Below are positions 34,071 through 46,530 of a DNA stretch of 64,000 bases, one piece after another. The stretch is taken from contig JACEFO010001681.1 in the NCBI GenBank assembly GCA_015342445.1, positions 1,922,001 through 1,986,000 on the forward strand, given 5' to 3'. The DNA comes from Digitaria exilis. Its lineage: Eukaryota > Streptophyta > Magnoliopsida > Poales > Poaceae. The first letter of the stretch is position 1, and every line of letters starts with the position of its first letter. The notes beneath the pieces are model-generated. The model searched no databases and had not been told where the DNA came from. It saw only the letters and a list, made by a program, of their open reading frames with translations. Made by a program: the position numbers and the translations under genes.

Positions 34071-37000
34071 TGTAAAGAACCGCCCAATTTACATTTGGTT
34101 TATATGAAATCATCGATCAATCCCTTAAGATGAGAGCTAGCACGCGTCCATCTCTTGACTTGCCACGTGGTAACCCACATCTAGAGGCTCATGATAAATG
34201 CAATATCACATAAAACAATGCAAATCCGGTAGTCCCGGTATGTGTTCCACAACATGCCAAGATCAAGCATACACATACCGTTCATACAAATAAACACATC
34301 ACCAAATTAACCATAGAGAGCAATTTCAGTCATTACATGAGAGTTCAACATTGAAAATATTACAAGTCCAACATAGAGATCTAATTTAAATGAGAGCTCC
34401 AAATACAAGTCTTGAGCTCACAAAATAAAACATGAGTATCATGAATTTAAGGTTCAAGTTTCCTATGGCGATCTCACAACGATAAATGATAAAACGCAGC
34501 GGTACAACAAAAGCAAATGTGCCTAGCACGAGCACACCAATGGCACAAACATCATATACCCGGCCTACTCCTCACCCGTAGGAGGATCAACGGGGTAGAA
34601 GAGACCAAGCACGGCCTCTGGTTCGCCTGCAACTTGATGAAATATAACAACTTGAGTACAAAGGGTACTCGCAAGACTTACGCAAATATAATATAACCAA
34701 GGAGTATGCATATTTGGATGTAGCAAGGAATGAGGCTTTAAGGTTAAATAAATTGCATAAACGCCTATCTCATCCTAGCCTTAACTTTTATATAACATGA
34801 GCAAGTGATAAATCATCCTATAGACCTAGTCAAATTTTATTTGTTTTGCCCATCCCACCTCAATTTTTAGTGAGCAACAATATATCGTAAGCATGTGGAC
34901 ATAGAGCATAACCATGTGAACATCATTCTCATCCATGCGGTAACTCTACGATGAATTCATAGGACTTTGAGCGGGTGCCATAACCAAGAGCGTGGCAATT
35001 CGAATTGATTTTTAAACCTTGCAAGGGTGTACATCTTTACCCACACGACTCGAGGACCTTGCGGCTCATAAACTTGGCCAAAAGTGCATAAGGGGGTACT
35101 CATGTCAACCTTTCCCGAAAAGCCTTGACGTCCGGAAGTTCACGCCTAGCTTATGCGGAGGGTTGCCTAGGCCCACTATGAACACTCTAGGGCCCTCACC
35201 ATACACACATATCTAGGACCGTGCCCGGATGTCCAATTCAATTTCGGTAATTAGCTTATCCTCCCATTCATGATATGTGGTAGTACGGAAAAATGCTCAA
35301 GCCGACGTCAACAACGGACGGTCCTTAATCAACTCAAGCGGATCTATGCCCGAGACTCCATTCTCAAGGCCCTACACCATATCTGCTCAAGTCTCGTAAT
35401 TTAATTCCATCAACAAGTTCCAATAACCATTTTTAAACCAAGGACCATAACGACATCGTTGTTGATTAACCTATCCATTCCATTCCCAATAAGCCTACCA
35501 CTCTACCACTAAGCATGGCTAAGCATTAATTAGCTTAAATCAAGTTAACCCATACTACTCGAGTGACAAGGCATAAGGTAGAAACATCAAGGAAGGGTAA
35601 ATGCATCAAATAGGATCTACAAACTAACCACAAAATACAACCCAATGCAACCCATAGCTCATATTGGAATATAAATATTTGCAAACATAGGTATTTCAAC
35701 ATGCTTAGCTGCTTGCCTTGGTTCTCCTCGGTGTCAACTATGTTCTCCTCCGGTTCTCCTTCGGCCTCGGGCTCAACGGTCTCGCACTCCGGCGTCTCGC
35801 TCACTAAAAGAGTGAATGCATGCATGCATTAGAGATGATGACATGATGCGAATGAAAATGAAATGCATGAGCATGATTGTTGATAAAAAGCACTCCAACA
35901 AACTATCTAAAACCCTCGCAAAACTAGGAGGCGGATAAAGGTTTACCGAAAAGGTAGAACTACTAGCAAGCAAAGGAATAACACATATAAATTCTAAATC
36001 ATGGAATTAAGGCCTAGATAAAACATATAACATGCACACTGTTATTACAAGATTAACTAAGTTGATTATGCATTAAAATTACTTCTGCATATTTAATTAT
36101 AAATTAATCAAGTTACACCTAAGGAAACAAATTAAATCCTAAAAGCCATGTTTAGCAATAGAAAAAATATGAAAGGCATTTTTACTAGATTCTATACAGT
36201 GAAACAAGATTAACAAAATTGGTTTTACCGTATTATCATTTTTGAGCTATTTACTATGCCATTTCTCATTTTTGGACAGCAAGCATATATTTTAATAAAA
36301 ACAGTGGTAAAAGCATATAAACGTGGGTGAAAAGTTATAGATCTAGCATTTATATGATACGAGAGTTCTAACAAAACAGGATTTGATATTTTTAGAGCAG
36401 CAGGACATTTAATATGAATTAATCAAGCTTTGAGTAATATAAACTATAAATAAATATACACAGAAGCATAACATGCAACCATAGGTTTTTATGAAGCTTC
36501 ATCCTTCTAGGAATCCAACAAAACAAGTTTCACCATTTTTGGAGCAGTATACAAATTTCTATGCATTTTACAAGTTTTTAGCCGATTCAAAACAAAACCC
36601 AAAACGCTTTTGCATCCAAGTCCCTGGAAAACCCTAGATCTACGCGCGTGACCACCAGCACAGCAGCAACTGACAGCAGGACCCCACAGATCAGACAGAG
36701 CTCGTGGTCAATGGCGGACGGAGGTGATTTTGACCGTCGATTCCTCGCCGGCGGTGAGGTTCTGACGAGGGGGAAGTGGCCGGTGAGCACCACAACGACG
36801 AAGAGCATCCGTTTTGTACCTTGGATTGAAGAAACGGAGGTCGGAAAGGAGGCGTCGGCGTGCGGCTACAGGCGGCGGTGCTGGTCGACGACTGCGGCGG
36901 CGCTGGAGCAATGGGGGCGGCGATTGGGTGGCTGGGAAGCTCGGGTGAGTGGAGGAGAAGCTGTTGGTGAGGTCGACTCGAGCCGAGGTGACCCGCAGCG

Positions 37001-37724
37001 GTGAAATGGCAGCGGCGGCGAGCTTCGAATGCAACATTTTTGGTGGCGGCTACTGGATGAAATGGGGCAAGGGTTCGGGGAGGCCGGCTGCTCGGTTTAA
37101 GTAGAGGAAGGGAGAGCGGGGTAGAAGAGGGTTTTCGCGTGGCCCGGGCGTCGACGACCGGTGAGCTGCAGTGACATGGCGAGCACCGCCTCTGCTGCCC
37201 AACCAGGGAGCAAGAAGGCAACGGAAGGAAGAAGAAGCCGCTGACAGGTGGGACCCACGCGTAAGAGAGACAAATTTGAAAATGAGTTCAAACCTTTTTG
37301 CTTTAAAAGAAATAGTTCCCGAAGTCCAAAAATCACAAATAAATAGATTTTGGAAAGCTTAGAACACAAGGAAGGTTCTGCAAGTTGAAAAAGTTGAAAA
37401 CCATGTTTGGTTGGGTTGCAGTTTTGAATTCAAAAGATACGAATTTGGATTTTCCACAAATTTTTGACCCTTGCAAAAGAACTCCAAAAATCTTGCAAAA
37501 ATACTCTAAATTTCATATTTGAAATCTAGTAATTTATAAAATTTTAAACCAGCACAGTTGCAGCACGAAATTTGGACTTCCTTAACAAAGTGACATTTAA
37601 ATTATTTCAAACAATTCAATAATGCACACAATGCTTATGTCATGATGCTAGTTTTGTGCATTAATGATGCTCATGATGCTAGGGATGACATGTTGATCAC
37701 GGGGTTAAGATTTGGGTCGTTGCA
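34071..37724 (-). mobile_element. solo LTR of a gypsy-type element, 3.65 kb
   Basis: Read on the minus strand it begins TGCAACGACCCAAATC and ends GGTTCTTTACA (TG…CA). CATTG lies directly outside both ends (34066-34070 and 37725-37729), a 5-bp target duplication. No internal domain is present, so LTR-LTR recombination has removed it. Inside is a GC-rich block (36600-37230) and, at about 35705-35805, an acidic coding-like segment (CETVEPEAEGEPEENIVDTE) behind a TTTTAG acceptor-like site, similar in character to the LTRs at 54 and 58 kb. The last 15 bp plus 10 bp of flank are duplicated outside (34036-34060). Confidence 0.75.
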
Positions 37725-37914
37725 CATTGTCGACTTAGAGCATCTCCAAGGATATGGGCTACTTCTGAATTTTTACTCTTGGAGGATGTGGGGACCCACA
37801 AGCATGCTATGTCGCCACATCCATATTTACCCCTCTTGGTTTGAGCCAGTGACGTAGAGAGGCGAAGTACTGAGCATGTGTTTGGCTTAGAGACAGTATG
37901 GGATGTAGGGATAG

Positions 37915-38235
37915 GATTGTACTGTCCCGATTTTCAAGGTTGGTTGTATAGAATGAAATGATCCTTGTGTTTGGTAAAAGTGATGAGGAGGCATGGGGGA
38001 AGACCTGATCCTGATTTTTAAGGATGGGATGATCTTATTTCTTGTTTGGTTGTATTGGATGAGATGATCCTTGTTCTGTATTTGGTAGAAGGGACGAGGA
38101 GGCATTGGGAGACGGAGTTGGCTGATCCTGATTTTTAAGAATAGGTATTTGTTGTCTGATTGTGTAGGATGGGATGACCCCTGTTTTGTGTTTGGTAGAA
38201 GGGGACGAGGAGGCATTGAGGGGAGACGAGGGTTC
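37915..38235. repeat. degenerate minisatellite, about 3 units of 105-115 bp
   Basis: Each unit runs CTGATCCTGATTTTTAAGGA…, GGATG(G/A)GATGA, CCTTGTTTTGTGTTTGGTAG and GACGAGGAGGCATTG. Units start at about 37915, 38005 and 38118. It could be part of a larger TIR element (…ATGTGTTTGGC at 37876), but the other end was not found. Confidence 0.6.
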
Positions 38236-38404
38236 TATTATCATTAACTACCATGAACTTTGGTTCCACCTGTCAGCCACATGAAGTAGGGCCTTGTCTA
38301 TCAGCCTGGTCTTCTATTGAAGGACAACCACACCGGTAAAAGAAAGTACTGAAGGATCGTTTGAATCAAAGTAGCAAAGCCAAGTAAGAATCGATCAGAA
38401 CGAA

Positions 38405-39275
38405 TCTATACTATAAAGAACGAGTTAAATTGAAAACAATTCTTTCTCAATTTGAGTCCGTCTTACCCCTACGCTGAACCCACTTATAAGGGTCAATAAA
38501 GGTGAAGAGTGGGTCAAACATACCAGACTTATATTTAGAAAATGTTTTTTGCCAAACAAAACATAATTATTTCTCATCGCAATCGTCTTTGCCCTTGTTG
38601 TACCCAGATCAGTACAATGTACACCACATCCTCTACACCCTATAATTGCCATACGAACATCAGCTCGGACAGCGCCGCTGGATGAGCTACTAGACGCACG
38701 TGTGGTGCGGACGATGTGCTCGGCGAGGCCAGGGCCTATGTGCCCACCCTTATTTTTTTCAACCCCTCGCATAAATACGTGAGAAACTTAAAGGTAGTTG
38801 TACCGTCCCTCAATTACTGATGTGGCTTGTCTATAAGGCAAGTTTATTGCAATAGCTCTCGTAATAGAAAGTTTATAGACTCTGCTATGTTATTGAATCC
38901 CATGGACCCCAAGTTAAAGTGTGGACGATGGATCTTTGCACATTTCTCAAGAACCATTTTGGATGAAGAAAAAGAAACAAGTAGAATTAAAAAGTTTCTC
39001 ATCCAAATCGGATCCCATCGTATCCCGATTTTGGACCCGCCTATAAGGGAGGTAGGGTGCAACCCCATCAAAATCACAAGTTGGAGAGTATTTCTGCTAA
39101 ATACTACCCCCTTTGCCTTTTTTTTTTATCTAAACTGTGTTTCTCTCATAAATGTGCTTCCTTAGCTACAGATGAAAAATGACGAAGAGAGTAAATATTC
39201 TCTTAGCGTTTCAGTTCCTTACCTGCCAGCTATACGGTTTGCATCACGTGCATGTCGCACGCGCGACTCTGCTAG
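38405..39275 (+). mobile_element. non-autonomous Helitron, 871 bp
   Basis: The 5' end TCTATACTATAAAG is preceded by A. The 3' end carries the hairpin GTCGC-ACGC-GCGAC (39254-39267), then TCTG and CTAG (39272-39275), followed by T. This fits insertion between A and T without target duplication. There is no Rep/helicase ORF, so it would be mobilised in trans. Confidence 0.75.
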
Positions 39276-39640
39276 TTAAATAATAAAGAACAAGTTGTTT
39301 TGAAAATATTTCTACCCTTCAATTGACCTACATGTCTTGTACCCACCCTATCCCGAATTCAAAAAAGCAAAAGTTCACAACAATCGGATCGACATATATC
39401 CCCACCGTGTGGGCCCTTCTTGGTAACAAAAGCCGTGACGTCCACGCCTTCGTTTCCCTCTCCCACGATGTCCACGCCTTCAGTTTTCTTCACGTGCAAC
39501 TGCAATCCACATGCCTGCCCTTTCGCAGAATCGCAGTCTAGTCGCACCTGTTTTTTGTGCAATCAATTGTCGAGAGATATTTCCTTCCCTACACCACACT
39601 TACTTCACAAATCAGCTCAGTGAATGTCTCTAAGATCACT
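39276..39640 (+). mobile_element. second Helitron-like 5' region abutting the first
   Basis: Directly after the Helitron 3' end, AATAAAGAACAAGTTGTTTTG resembles the 5' region of the first Helitron (ATAAAGAACGAGTTAAATTG). This suggests a head-to-tail neighbour. Its own 3' end was not identified, so the right border is arbitrary. Confidence 0.35.
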
Positions 39641-39710
39641 ATATCACGCCGGTTACAAGCTATTCTCGTGGCTACACCGGTGCCTCAAATGAATCGCCGG
39701 TTGCTGTAGG

Positions 39711-41128
39711 TGTTATTTAGTTCCACATCTGTAATTGATGGTGGGGGAGCACAACATATAAGGTGGGGCGGTCCTCCTCCTATCCAACTAGTATTTTGGA
39801 TTGAGTTAGGCCTGGGGCCTTGGAAGTGTTGGGCTCCGGTGGACCTAGGTCTGTGAGGGTGCCGGCTTGTGTGTACAGTGGGCCAGGCTGGAATCTGCTA
39901 CGCCACTCTAACAAGTGGTATCAGGGCAAATGGTTCGGGAAATCGGTAACATTTTTGTGGTCATATGGTGACAGGGGAGCCCGTGAACATCTCTGGAGTG
40001 TCACACGGATGGTTGTGACGGGAGAGTTGGACTCGATAGGGCCTGGGATAGTGTCTTCCAAAAGATCACACAGATGGTTGTGATGGAAGAGTTGGGCCCG
40101 ATGTGTGACGTGAGAGATTGTTAGATTTAGTTTCACATAGGTAATTGATGGGGGAGAGCAGAGAGCACAACATATAAGGTGAGACAATCCTCCTATTAGG
40201 ATAGTCTTATGGGTTGAGTTAGGCCCGAGACCTTGGAAGTGTTGGGCTCCCGTGGACCTAGGTTTGTGGGGCGCTGGCTCATTTGTACAGCGGGCCGGGC
40301 TGATCCGCTGCGCCACTCTAATAAGTGGTATCAGAGCCAAAGGTTAGGGAATTGGTAATATCTTCGTGGTCACATGGTGACGGGGGAGCCCGTGAACATC
40401 GCCTGAGAGTCACACAGATGGTTGTGACTGGAGAGTTGGACTCGGGGCCTGGGATAACATCTTTTGGAAGATCACATGGATTGTTGTGATGGAAGAGTTG
40501 GGCCCGATGTGTGGCGGGGGAGATTATTAGATTTTGTTCCACATCTGTAATTGATGGTGGGGAAGCACAATCTATAAGGTGGGCAAACCTCCTCCTATCA
40601 GACTAGCCTTTCTGGTTGAGTTAGGCCCGAGGTCTTGGAAGTGTTGGGCTCCGTTGGACCTAGGTCTGTGGGGCGCCGTCTCATGTGTACAGCGGGCCGG
40701 GATGGAATCCGCTGTGCCACTCTAACAAGTGGTATCAGGACCAAAGGTTCGAGGAATCGGTAACATCTCCATGGTCACATGGTGACAGGAGAGCCCGTGA
40801 ACGTCTACGGAGGGTCACACGGATTGTTGTGACTGGAGAGTTCAATTTGGAGCATGGGATAACGTCTTTTGAAAGATCACACGAATGATTGTCATGGAAG
40901 AGTTGGGCCCGATGTGCGATGGGGGAGATTGTTAGATTTAGTTCCACGGTAATTGATGGTGGGGGAGCACTACATATAAAGTGGGACAATCCTCCTCCTA
41001 TTAGGCTAGTCTTTTGGGTTGAGTTAGGACCGAGACCTTAAAAGTGTTGGGCTCCGGTGGATCTAGGCCTGTGGGGCACCGAATCGTGTGTACAGAGGGC
41101 CGGGCCGATCCGCTGCACCACTCTAACA
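39711..41128 (+). mobile_element. TRIM retrotransposon array: four LTRs, three internal regions
   Basis: LTRs of about 200 bp (TGTTAGATTTAG … CTCTAACA) lie at 39711-39913, 40119-40323, 40525-40727 and 40930-41128. Each of the first three is followed by a methionine-initiator-type PBS (TGGTATCAGAGCC in the best copy) and about 200 bp of non-coding interior ending in a purine-rich tract (GGGGGAGAT). GTAGG stands directly outside the whole array (39706-39710 and 41129-41133), so it was one insertion or expanded in place. There is no coding capacity, as expected for terminal-repeat retrotransposons in miniature. Confidence 0.88.
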
Positions 41129-41133
41129 GTAGG

Positions 41134-41440
41134 GCTCACCACCGATGTGCGCGGTGAGCGCTTGCCTTGGCTGGTATGGAGTATGGACGCCAAGGAGATG
41201 GTGCATGCATAACTGCCATTTAACAAGCTGGACTAGCTTCAGCAAGGTCCACTTTCTGTGTGCCTGCCCATACATGGTCAGAGGATTCAAAATTTGAAAT
41301 GGTGCTTGTTGCAACTTGCAAAGCCCCACATGCCTTTGATACATCATTGTTACGGTTTTCTTTTGAACGAACGCCACGAGATTGTGCCTACTTCATTGAT
41401 ACAAAGAGAGTACAATCCAGATGGATCGGGACAAATTATA
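41134..41440. other. non-coding flank of the TRIM insertion
   Basis: No recognisable gene. It may be further decayed sequence of the LINE fragment to its right. Confidence 0.35.
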
Positions 41441-41780
41441 AAAGGAGGGCCTATTCTCCCAACAACATGGACATTAAGTGCATGGCACCTGCCAATGTCC
41501 AAGTCGAGGCCTCATTCTTGATTTTTGATACAAGCGAAGAAATGGTTGACACTTCTTTCCACTGGAAGACTGACGTGTTTCTTTCATTCCAAATTTCCCA
41601 GATGACTAGCGAGACTAACAAACTGATGGCTCTTCTCTGTGCATTGGGTGCTGTTGCGGGGGTTAGGGTTTCCAATCTTCCGAAAGTTTTAGATAAACGA
41701 CGTTTTTGTGGAGTCGCTACAAGTCGATCCAGCTTGCCAACAACACGTTCTGAACCCCGCAATCGTAGCACCACGTCTCC
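41441..41780 (-). pseudogene. L1-type LINE ORF2 C-terminal remnant
   Basis: The minus strand reads …RRAISLLVSLVIWEIWNERN followed by TSVFQ and later IKNEASTWTLAGA. This is the signature near the C-terminus of plant LINE ORF2 proteins (zf-RVT-linked region). The reverse transcriptase part is missing. The long plus-strand ORF over the same bases (41260-41829) is a shadow. Confidence 0.7.
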
Positions 41781-42140
41781 TCAGGTTATCAACCGGCGGA
41801 TGCACGGTCAACCTCACCAAGAAGGCTAGTCGCTGCCTGTGAATCGAAGAACACAAGCAAGAATGAGGAAGTATGCAACACAATTGCTTATGTATTATTA
41901 ATCTCACGAGTTGGGGTCTCACAGATCGACGATGGCGAAACTGTTCTTGACATATTAAATCTAAGAAAAACTCAAACCTTAAAGAAGGCGGAGGCTAATC
42001 AAATATAGAGGTTAAGGTCATGACCAACCCCCTGGACGCACTCCTATTGGGCTCAATAACGACACATGGCCCAAAGGCCAAGATATGATGATGCAGCACC
42101 GGGACACATTCTAGACGCCAACTTGTTTTGACGATTCCCG
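41781..42140. other. repeat debris, no gene seen
   Basis: Low-similarity repetitive sequence between the LINE remnant and a copia-type LTR fragment. Confidence 0.3.
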
Positions 42141-42144
42141 ACAG

Positions 42145-43175
42145 AAAGAGCATCTAGGCCCCTAATTCGGTTTTGGTGATTAATGACGACATGATCATTG
42201 TGACTAACATATGTTTTGCAGCGGCCACTCTTAAGCTAGTGCAATGATGGGCTTTTATGGTATTCTTGGCCCCCATCATTTGAGAACGATTAGATTGGCG
42301 CAAAGGATGTGCTCGAAGATTAAGGATAAGCTAGCTCTAAGTGCCGTTTGGATGATGAGAGGCACTTAGAGTAGTTTAGGTCTTTGTTTTTACTTTGGAC
42401 GTACTATAAACGGGGGCTAAAGGTTGGTAACTTGACCTAGGCAAGACTAGAGTTAGGTGTGGTGCACACTTGTGAAATTCTAGTGCTAGGTAGCTTAGCT
42501 AAAGCCCAAGAGAAGTTAAGAAACTCAAAGAAACTGAATTGGACGAGTTTCGATTTCGAAAATGTCAAGGATGAAGATATCTAGGAGCACAGGCTATTTC
42601 GGTGGTGCCTGGAGCAAGGCACCGAATTAGTCGGTGGTTGCTGACTTAGTGCTAGCAAGTGTAGCAAGATCTTTTACTTGTTACTCTTGGTGATTCGGCA
42701 TCACCTAGACGGCTTGGTGGTGTTGATCTTGGGAGCTCACATGGCGATTGTGTGAAGCCCCAAGAAGGTGTACACGGTATTGGAATTCGCCATCCCGGAG
42801 TGGGTAATGGATACCCCCTACGATAGCAATTGATCCTTGCGTGGATGAAGGGGGAGCTATACCCTTGCACGGGTGCTCCAACGAGGACTGGGGGGTTGCC
42901 GACTCCTCGATACCTCAGAAAAAATCGGCTTCCTACTCTTCTCTTTACTTTGAGCAAGTTTACTTTCCGCATTTCAATTCCTAGACTTGCCATGCTAGTG
43001 TAGGAGTGGAACTAGGTTGCAAAATTTTTTTGATCCCTAGCTAGGCACAAACCTCACTTGGTAATCACATGGGGTGATTAGGCTTGTTGCTTAGGATTAT
43101 TTATTGCAATTAAATTTTATAGAAGCCTAATTCACCCCCCCTCTTAGGCATCTTGATGGACCTCTTGTGCATTTT
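42145..43175 (+). mobile_element. copia-type LTR remnant
   Basis: It opens AAGAGCATCTAGGCCCCTAA, then GGTTTTGGTGATTAATGAC, and closes AATTCACCCCCCCTCTTAGG, the hallmarks of large Ty1/copia LTRs of grasses. No PBS or pol follows. Borders are approximate. Confidence 0.55.
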
Positions 43176-43179
43176 ATAT

Positions 43180-44060
43180 TCTAAAAGTAGGGGTCATGTG
43201 TTGGCACCATTGTTTGACATGTGTCAAGGCTAGTGTCCAGAAGAAGTAAGCGACTTGACTAGAGAAAAATTATTGGATCACATGGGTCGGTCGATGATTT
43301 ATGGCATCTAGCTGGTTGATTTAGGCCAAGCAGGTTGATAGCTGTTTGAAAGAAGCTAATGAGGATATTGAATATTTCATCTAGTCAAAGGGCAGAGGTC
43401 GGTTCGATAGCATCATGGACAAGGTGGAGAGCAAATGTCCGGACAAGCCGGATTGTACCAAGTTGAGTCTGACCCAGTTTGGGTCATATCTTTTAGGAAT
43501 TTTTCTTTCTTTTGATTCAAGTAATGTAAGTTGCCATGATCGGGTAGGAGTCGTAGGTTCTAGGGCATAAATATGAGCCCCGAGGGATTGTAAAAACTAT
43601 ACAAACCAACAACAAACAAATCTCTTACTTAAATTCCTTTTCTTTTTTTCGGTGGCTTCGCCTTTTCCGTTTTCCTTTTCGCGGCGTGGATCAAGGACGT
43701 CTCACATTCGAGCGACTTGATTCTACTGGTGAGTTTTCGTTACTAAATTCTTCGAGCCTTGGTCTCTGGGTGCATAGCTGTTTTTCCTCACTGTTGCTTT
43801 GTCTAGATTTATTCACAATTTACAGAATTTACCTAAGTTTTGATATGTGTGCGTATCGTTGTTATCTCGTTTGGGTTGTTCACAATTTACTGGTACTTGC
43901 TAGATTTGTAGGTTTTACCTGTTTTTCATGCTCTTACCACAGTTATCCTGGTCGTAATATGTCTGATCGGCTATTAGTATTCTTTATTTATTTCACATAT
44001 TAATCTAGCAGATTAGATCTGTTATGAGCTTTATGTGTTGCATGTTTAGATCTGTTAAGA
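43180..44060 (+). mobile_element. gypsy-type LTR/leader remnant
   Basis: A TATA-like ATAAATATGAGCCCC (about 43565) is followed by a CT-rich leader and CTTGATTCTACTGGTGAGTT, a leader with splice donor seen in several grass gypsy families. No gag or pol follows. Confidence 0.45.
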
Positions 44061-44599
44061 GGTGTACATTCACATCCTTGATAGCTTTCCGTACCTTAAC
44101 TTAGATGATTTGATTAGTAATTTATTCTGCTTAATTGCTAAACCTATTGTAAAACTGATTAAGATTCGTCTAAAACTTACATGGTAACGTTCACGTTGCA
44201 CATTCTTTGCACACATGGCACTAATCTTAGCCGTCCGATAGATTTGATGGGCTGAATCGGCTGCCCTAGACTGATTCTTGTATTTTTTTTTGCATCGACT
44301 TATGATAGTTGATACGGCCTGTGAGAGTGCATTCAAAATTTCCTTGTCAATTTATAGGTCAAATTATCTAGCACGCCCTGTTCACCAAGGTCAACGGTTC
44401 TGGCTTGGTCTATAGGACTCTCGAGCATGAGTGTTGGTTTTCACATGAACATAATGTCCTTATGTTTGCATCCATTTTGCCATCCCACATGCCATAAGCT
44501 CATTCTGTGTCTATTGCTACGCATATTTTGGCGGAGGCCCCAAAAAGTTGGTCCTGCTCGTCGCATGGTGGTTTTGATCCAACCTAGGTTTTGTATGGG

Positions 44600-45065
44600 G
44601 AGGCCCATTCATGCCACAGGTAGCGTAGCCGGAGGGCCTGAGTGAGCTATTCTAGTTTTTTCACTCCCAAACACCATTCTCCTTCAGCAGGCACATCCAT
44701 GTCCAGTTGACTTTGCCTTTTGCTCCCATGAGTGCTATGTCTCCAGCTGCCGTTTACGGATTTTGTCTAGGACACTAAGCACCTCACTGTTTGGTTGGAG
44801 CGCTGTTAGGAAATATACTGACCGTGACATGAGTACCACTTTAGTGAGGCAAAAATGTTCCGCGCGAGTGAGATTTCTTCCATTCCAAGAGGACATCTTC
44901 CCTACCCCTTTGTCGACTAGACGTTGGAAATCGATTCTCTTGAGGTGTATTATCGATAAAGGTAGGCCCAAATATTTTATCAGAAAGTTCACATGTTTGA
45001 ACGACAGGTCCTGAAGAGGGACATTAAGATGTAGAAGGCCTCAGATCTAAAATCATGCTCAACTT
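44600..45065 (-). pseudogene. LINE reverse-transcriptase domain remnant
   Basis: The minus strand encodes KYLGLPLSIIHLKRIDFQRL followed by GKMSSWNGRNLTRAEHFCL and ALQPNSEVLSVLDKIRKRQ. This is the region just after the catalytic core of plant L1-type reverse transcriptases. It is interrupted on both sides. Confidence 0.75.
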
Positions 45066-45368
45066 ACTAGTCTTAAGTCATCTAATTTTGTGCCTCCTTC
45101 AGTTTTGGGTAACCCAATGGGTGCCTGCGGGTAATATTTCTTACTTGTGTCCTACCGTGGTGAGAACTCATGCCCATACCTATAGTGTGAGCAAGAATTT
45201 GTGCTCATACCCTCACCCATCAGGTAGTTAACTTGTGGGTACCCGTGCCTATGGGTAGAATTGCTACCTCCCGTAGTACTTGGTTGTTGGGTAGCCTACC
45301 TGTGGTGGAGCATATTAGTCATAGACCTTGGTCTCTTAATGATCTTATTAGAGATCACCCAGGTCTCA
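45066..45368. other. unassigned repeat-like sequence
   Basis: Contains many GGGTA/TACCC words (GGGTACCCGTGCCTATGGGTA) on both strands. No gene or element recognised. Confidence 0.3.
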
Positions 45369-45369
45369 T

Positions 45370-46530
45370 AGTGAAAGTGCATTTGATCCCCTAGTTTGGT
45401 TTTGGTGTTGATGACACATAATTTGTTGGTTTCATGCTTTTATTGAGATGTATGAAGGAAGTAAAGGAAAAGGGATGAAATGAATGTAAAAAATTCTATA
45501 AGAGAGTCCCCGGAATCAAAAGATCAAATTGGTGTGAAGCTCAATGATGGATTTAAATCTTATTTAATGGCATTGAGTATAGGAAACACCGTACTATCTC
45601 CGGTCTTTGAGGGTTAACCCTAGATCTATTCTGCTGACCAGAAGTTCCGGTTGTGAGCTGGAAGTTCTGATTTCATCGGGAAACAACCACCAACAGCTAG
45701 TTATTGGGGATTCATGTAAATACCCCCTCATACCCTCTCTCTCTCTCTCTCTCTCGCACATTTGACTTTGAAAGACTCTCTCTTGCATTCCTTTGAGCTC
45801 CTCTCCCCTAGCCTCCAAATCAAAGGAAACACTTGGGGATAGATTGGAGTGGGGAGATTTGAGAAAAGGAGAGTTGACTTTGGTGAAAGAAGGCACTTAT
45901 CCATCTCAAGATGCACTTGAGGCATCCTTGGCTTGGATTTCACATTTGTTACTCTTGGATCTTTGCTCCTAGATGGTTAGGTGTCGCCAAGTGCATCACC
46001 TAGATTGTGGGATCACCTTGGAACTTTGTATTACCCGTTCCTTGTGTGGAACTATTGAGTAGGTGACTAAATCTTGATCTTTTTGGTCGATTGAGGGAGG
46101 AAGTGAGTTGAAAGAGACCACGCCCTTTGTGGGTAGCCTCAACGGAGACGTAGCTCCCTTGGGAGTGAACTCTGGGACCAAATCATTGTCTCCGTGTGCT
46201 TGATTGTTTTCATACTTGCTCATTTACTCACATATGCTCATATTTGCCTGTGGCGAATCGATCTATTGATCTACAAGTTTCCGCTGTGCTTGATCATTAT
46301 TATAAGCTTATATTCATTTGTTGGCATCTTTCTATCAAAGTGGAATTGTGAAAACAAGCTTAGTTTTTGAATCTCGGGTGGGAAGTGTATCTTCACCAAA
46401 ACATCCGAGACAGAGCCAGATCTTCCGATTTGATCATCATTTTTTTGGAAGAATTTTCTAGCTTTATTAGGTATGCCTATTCATTCTCCTCTAGGTATCT
46501 ACAAGATCCTCTCACGTAGAGTGCAACATT
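45370..46530 (+). mobile_element. second copia-type LTR remnant
   Basis: It begins GTGAAAGTGCATTTGATCCC, then TTTGGTTTTGGTGTTGATGAC, and ends near CTATTCATTCTCCTCTAGG. It is related in layout to the fragment at 42145. It includes a (CT)n tract at about 45736-45755. Borders are approximate. Confidence 0.5.

Noticed and set aside
36691..37221. 176-codon minus-strand ORF
   Set aside because: Proline/serine-rich reading of the GC-rich part of a solo LTR, without known similarity and with competing frames.
39711..41128. Regular direct repeats with about 400-bp spacing as a possible satellite or CRISPR-like array
   Set aside because: The units resolve into LTRs with primer-binding sites and purine tracts, and the whole is framed by a 5-bp target duplication. 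It is a TRIM retrotransposon array in a plant genome.
41260..41829. 189-codon plus-strand ORF
   Set aside because: The opposite strand carries the recognisable LINE ORF2 C-terminal motif (WEIWNERN), so the plus ORF is a shadow.
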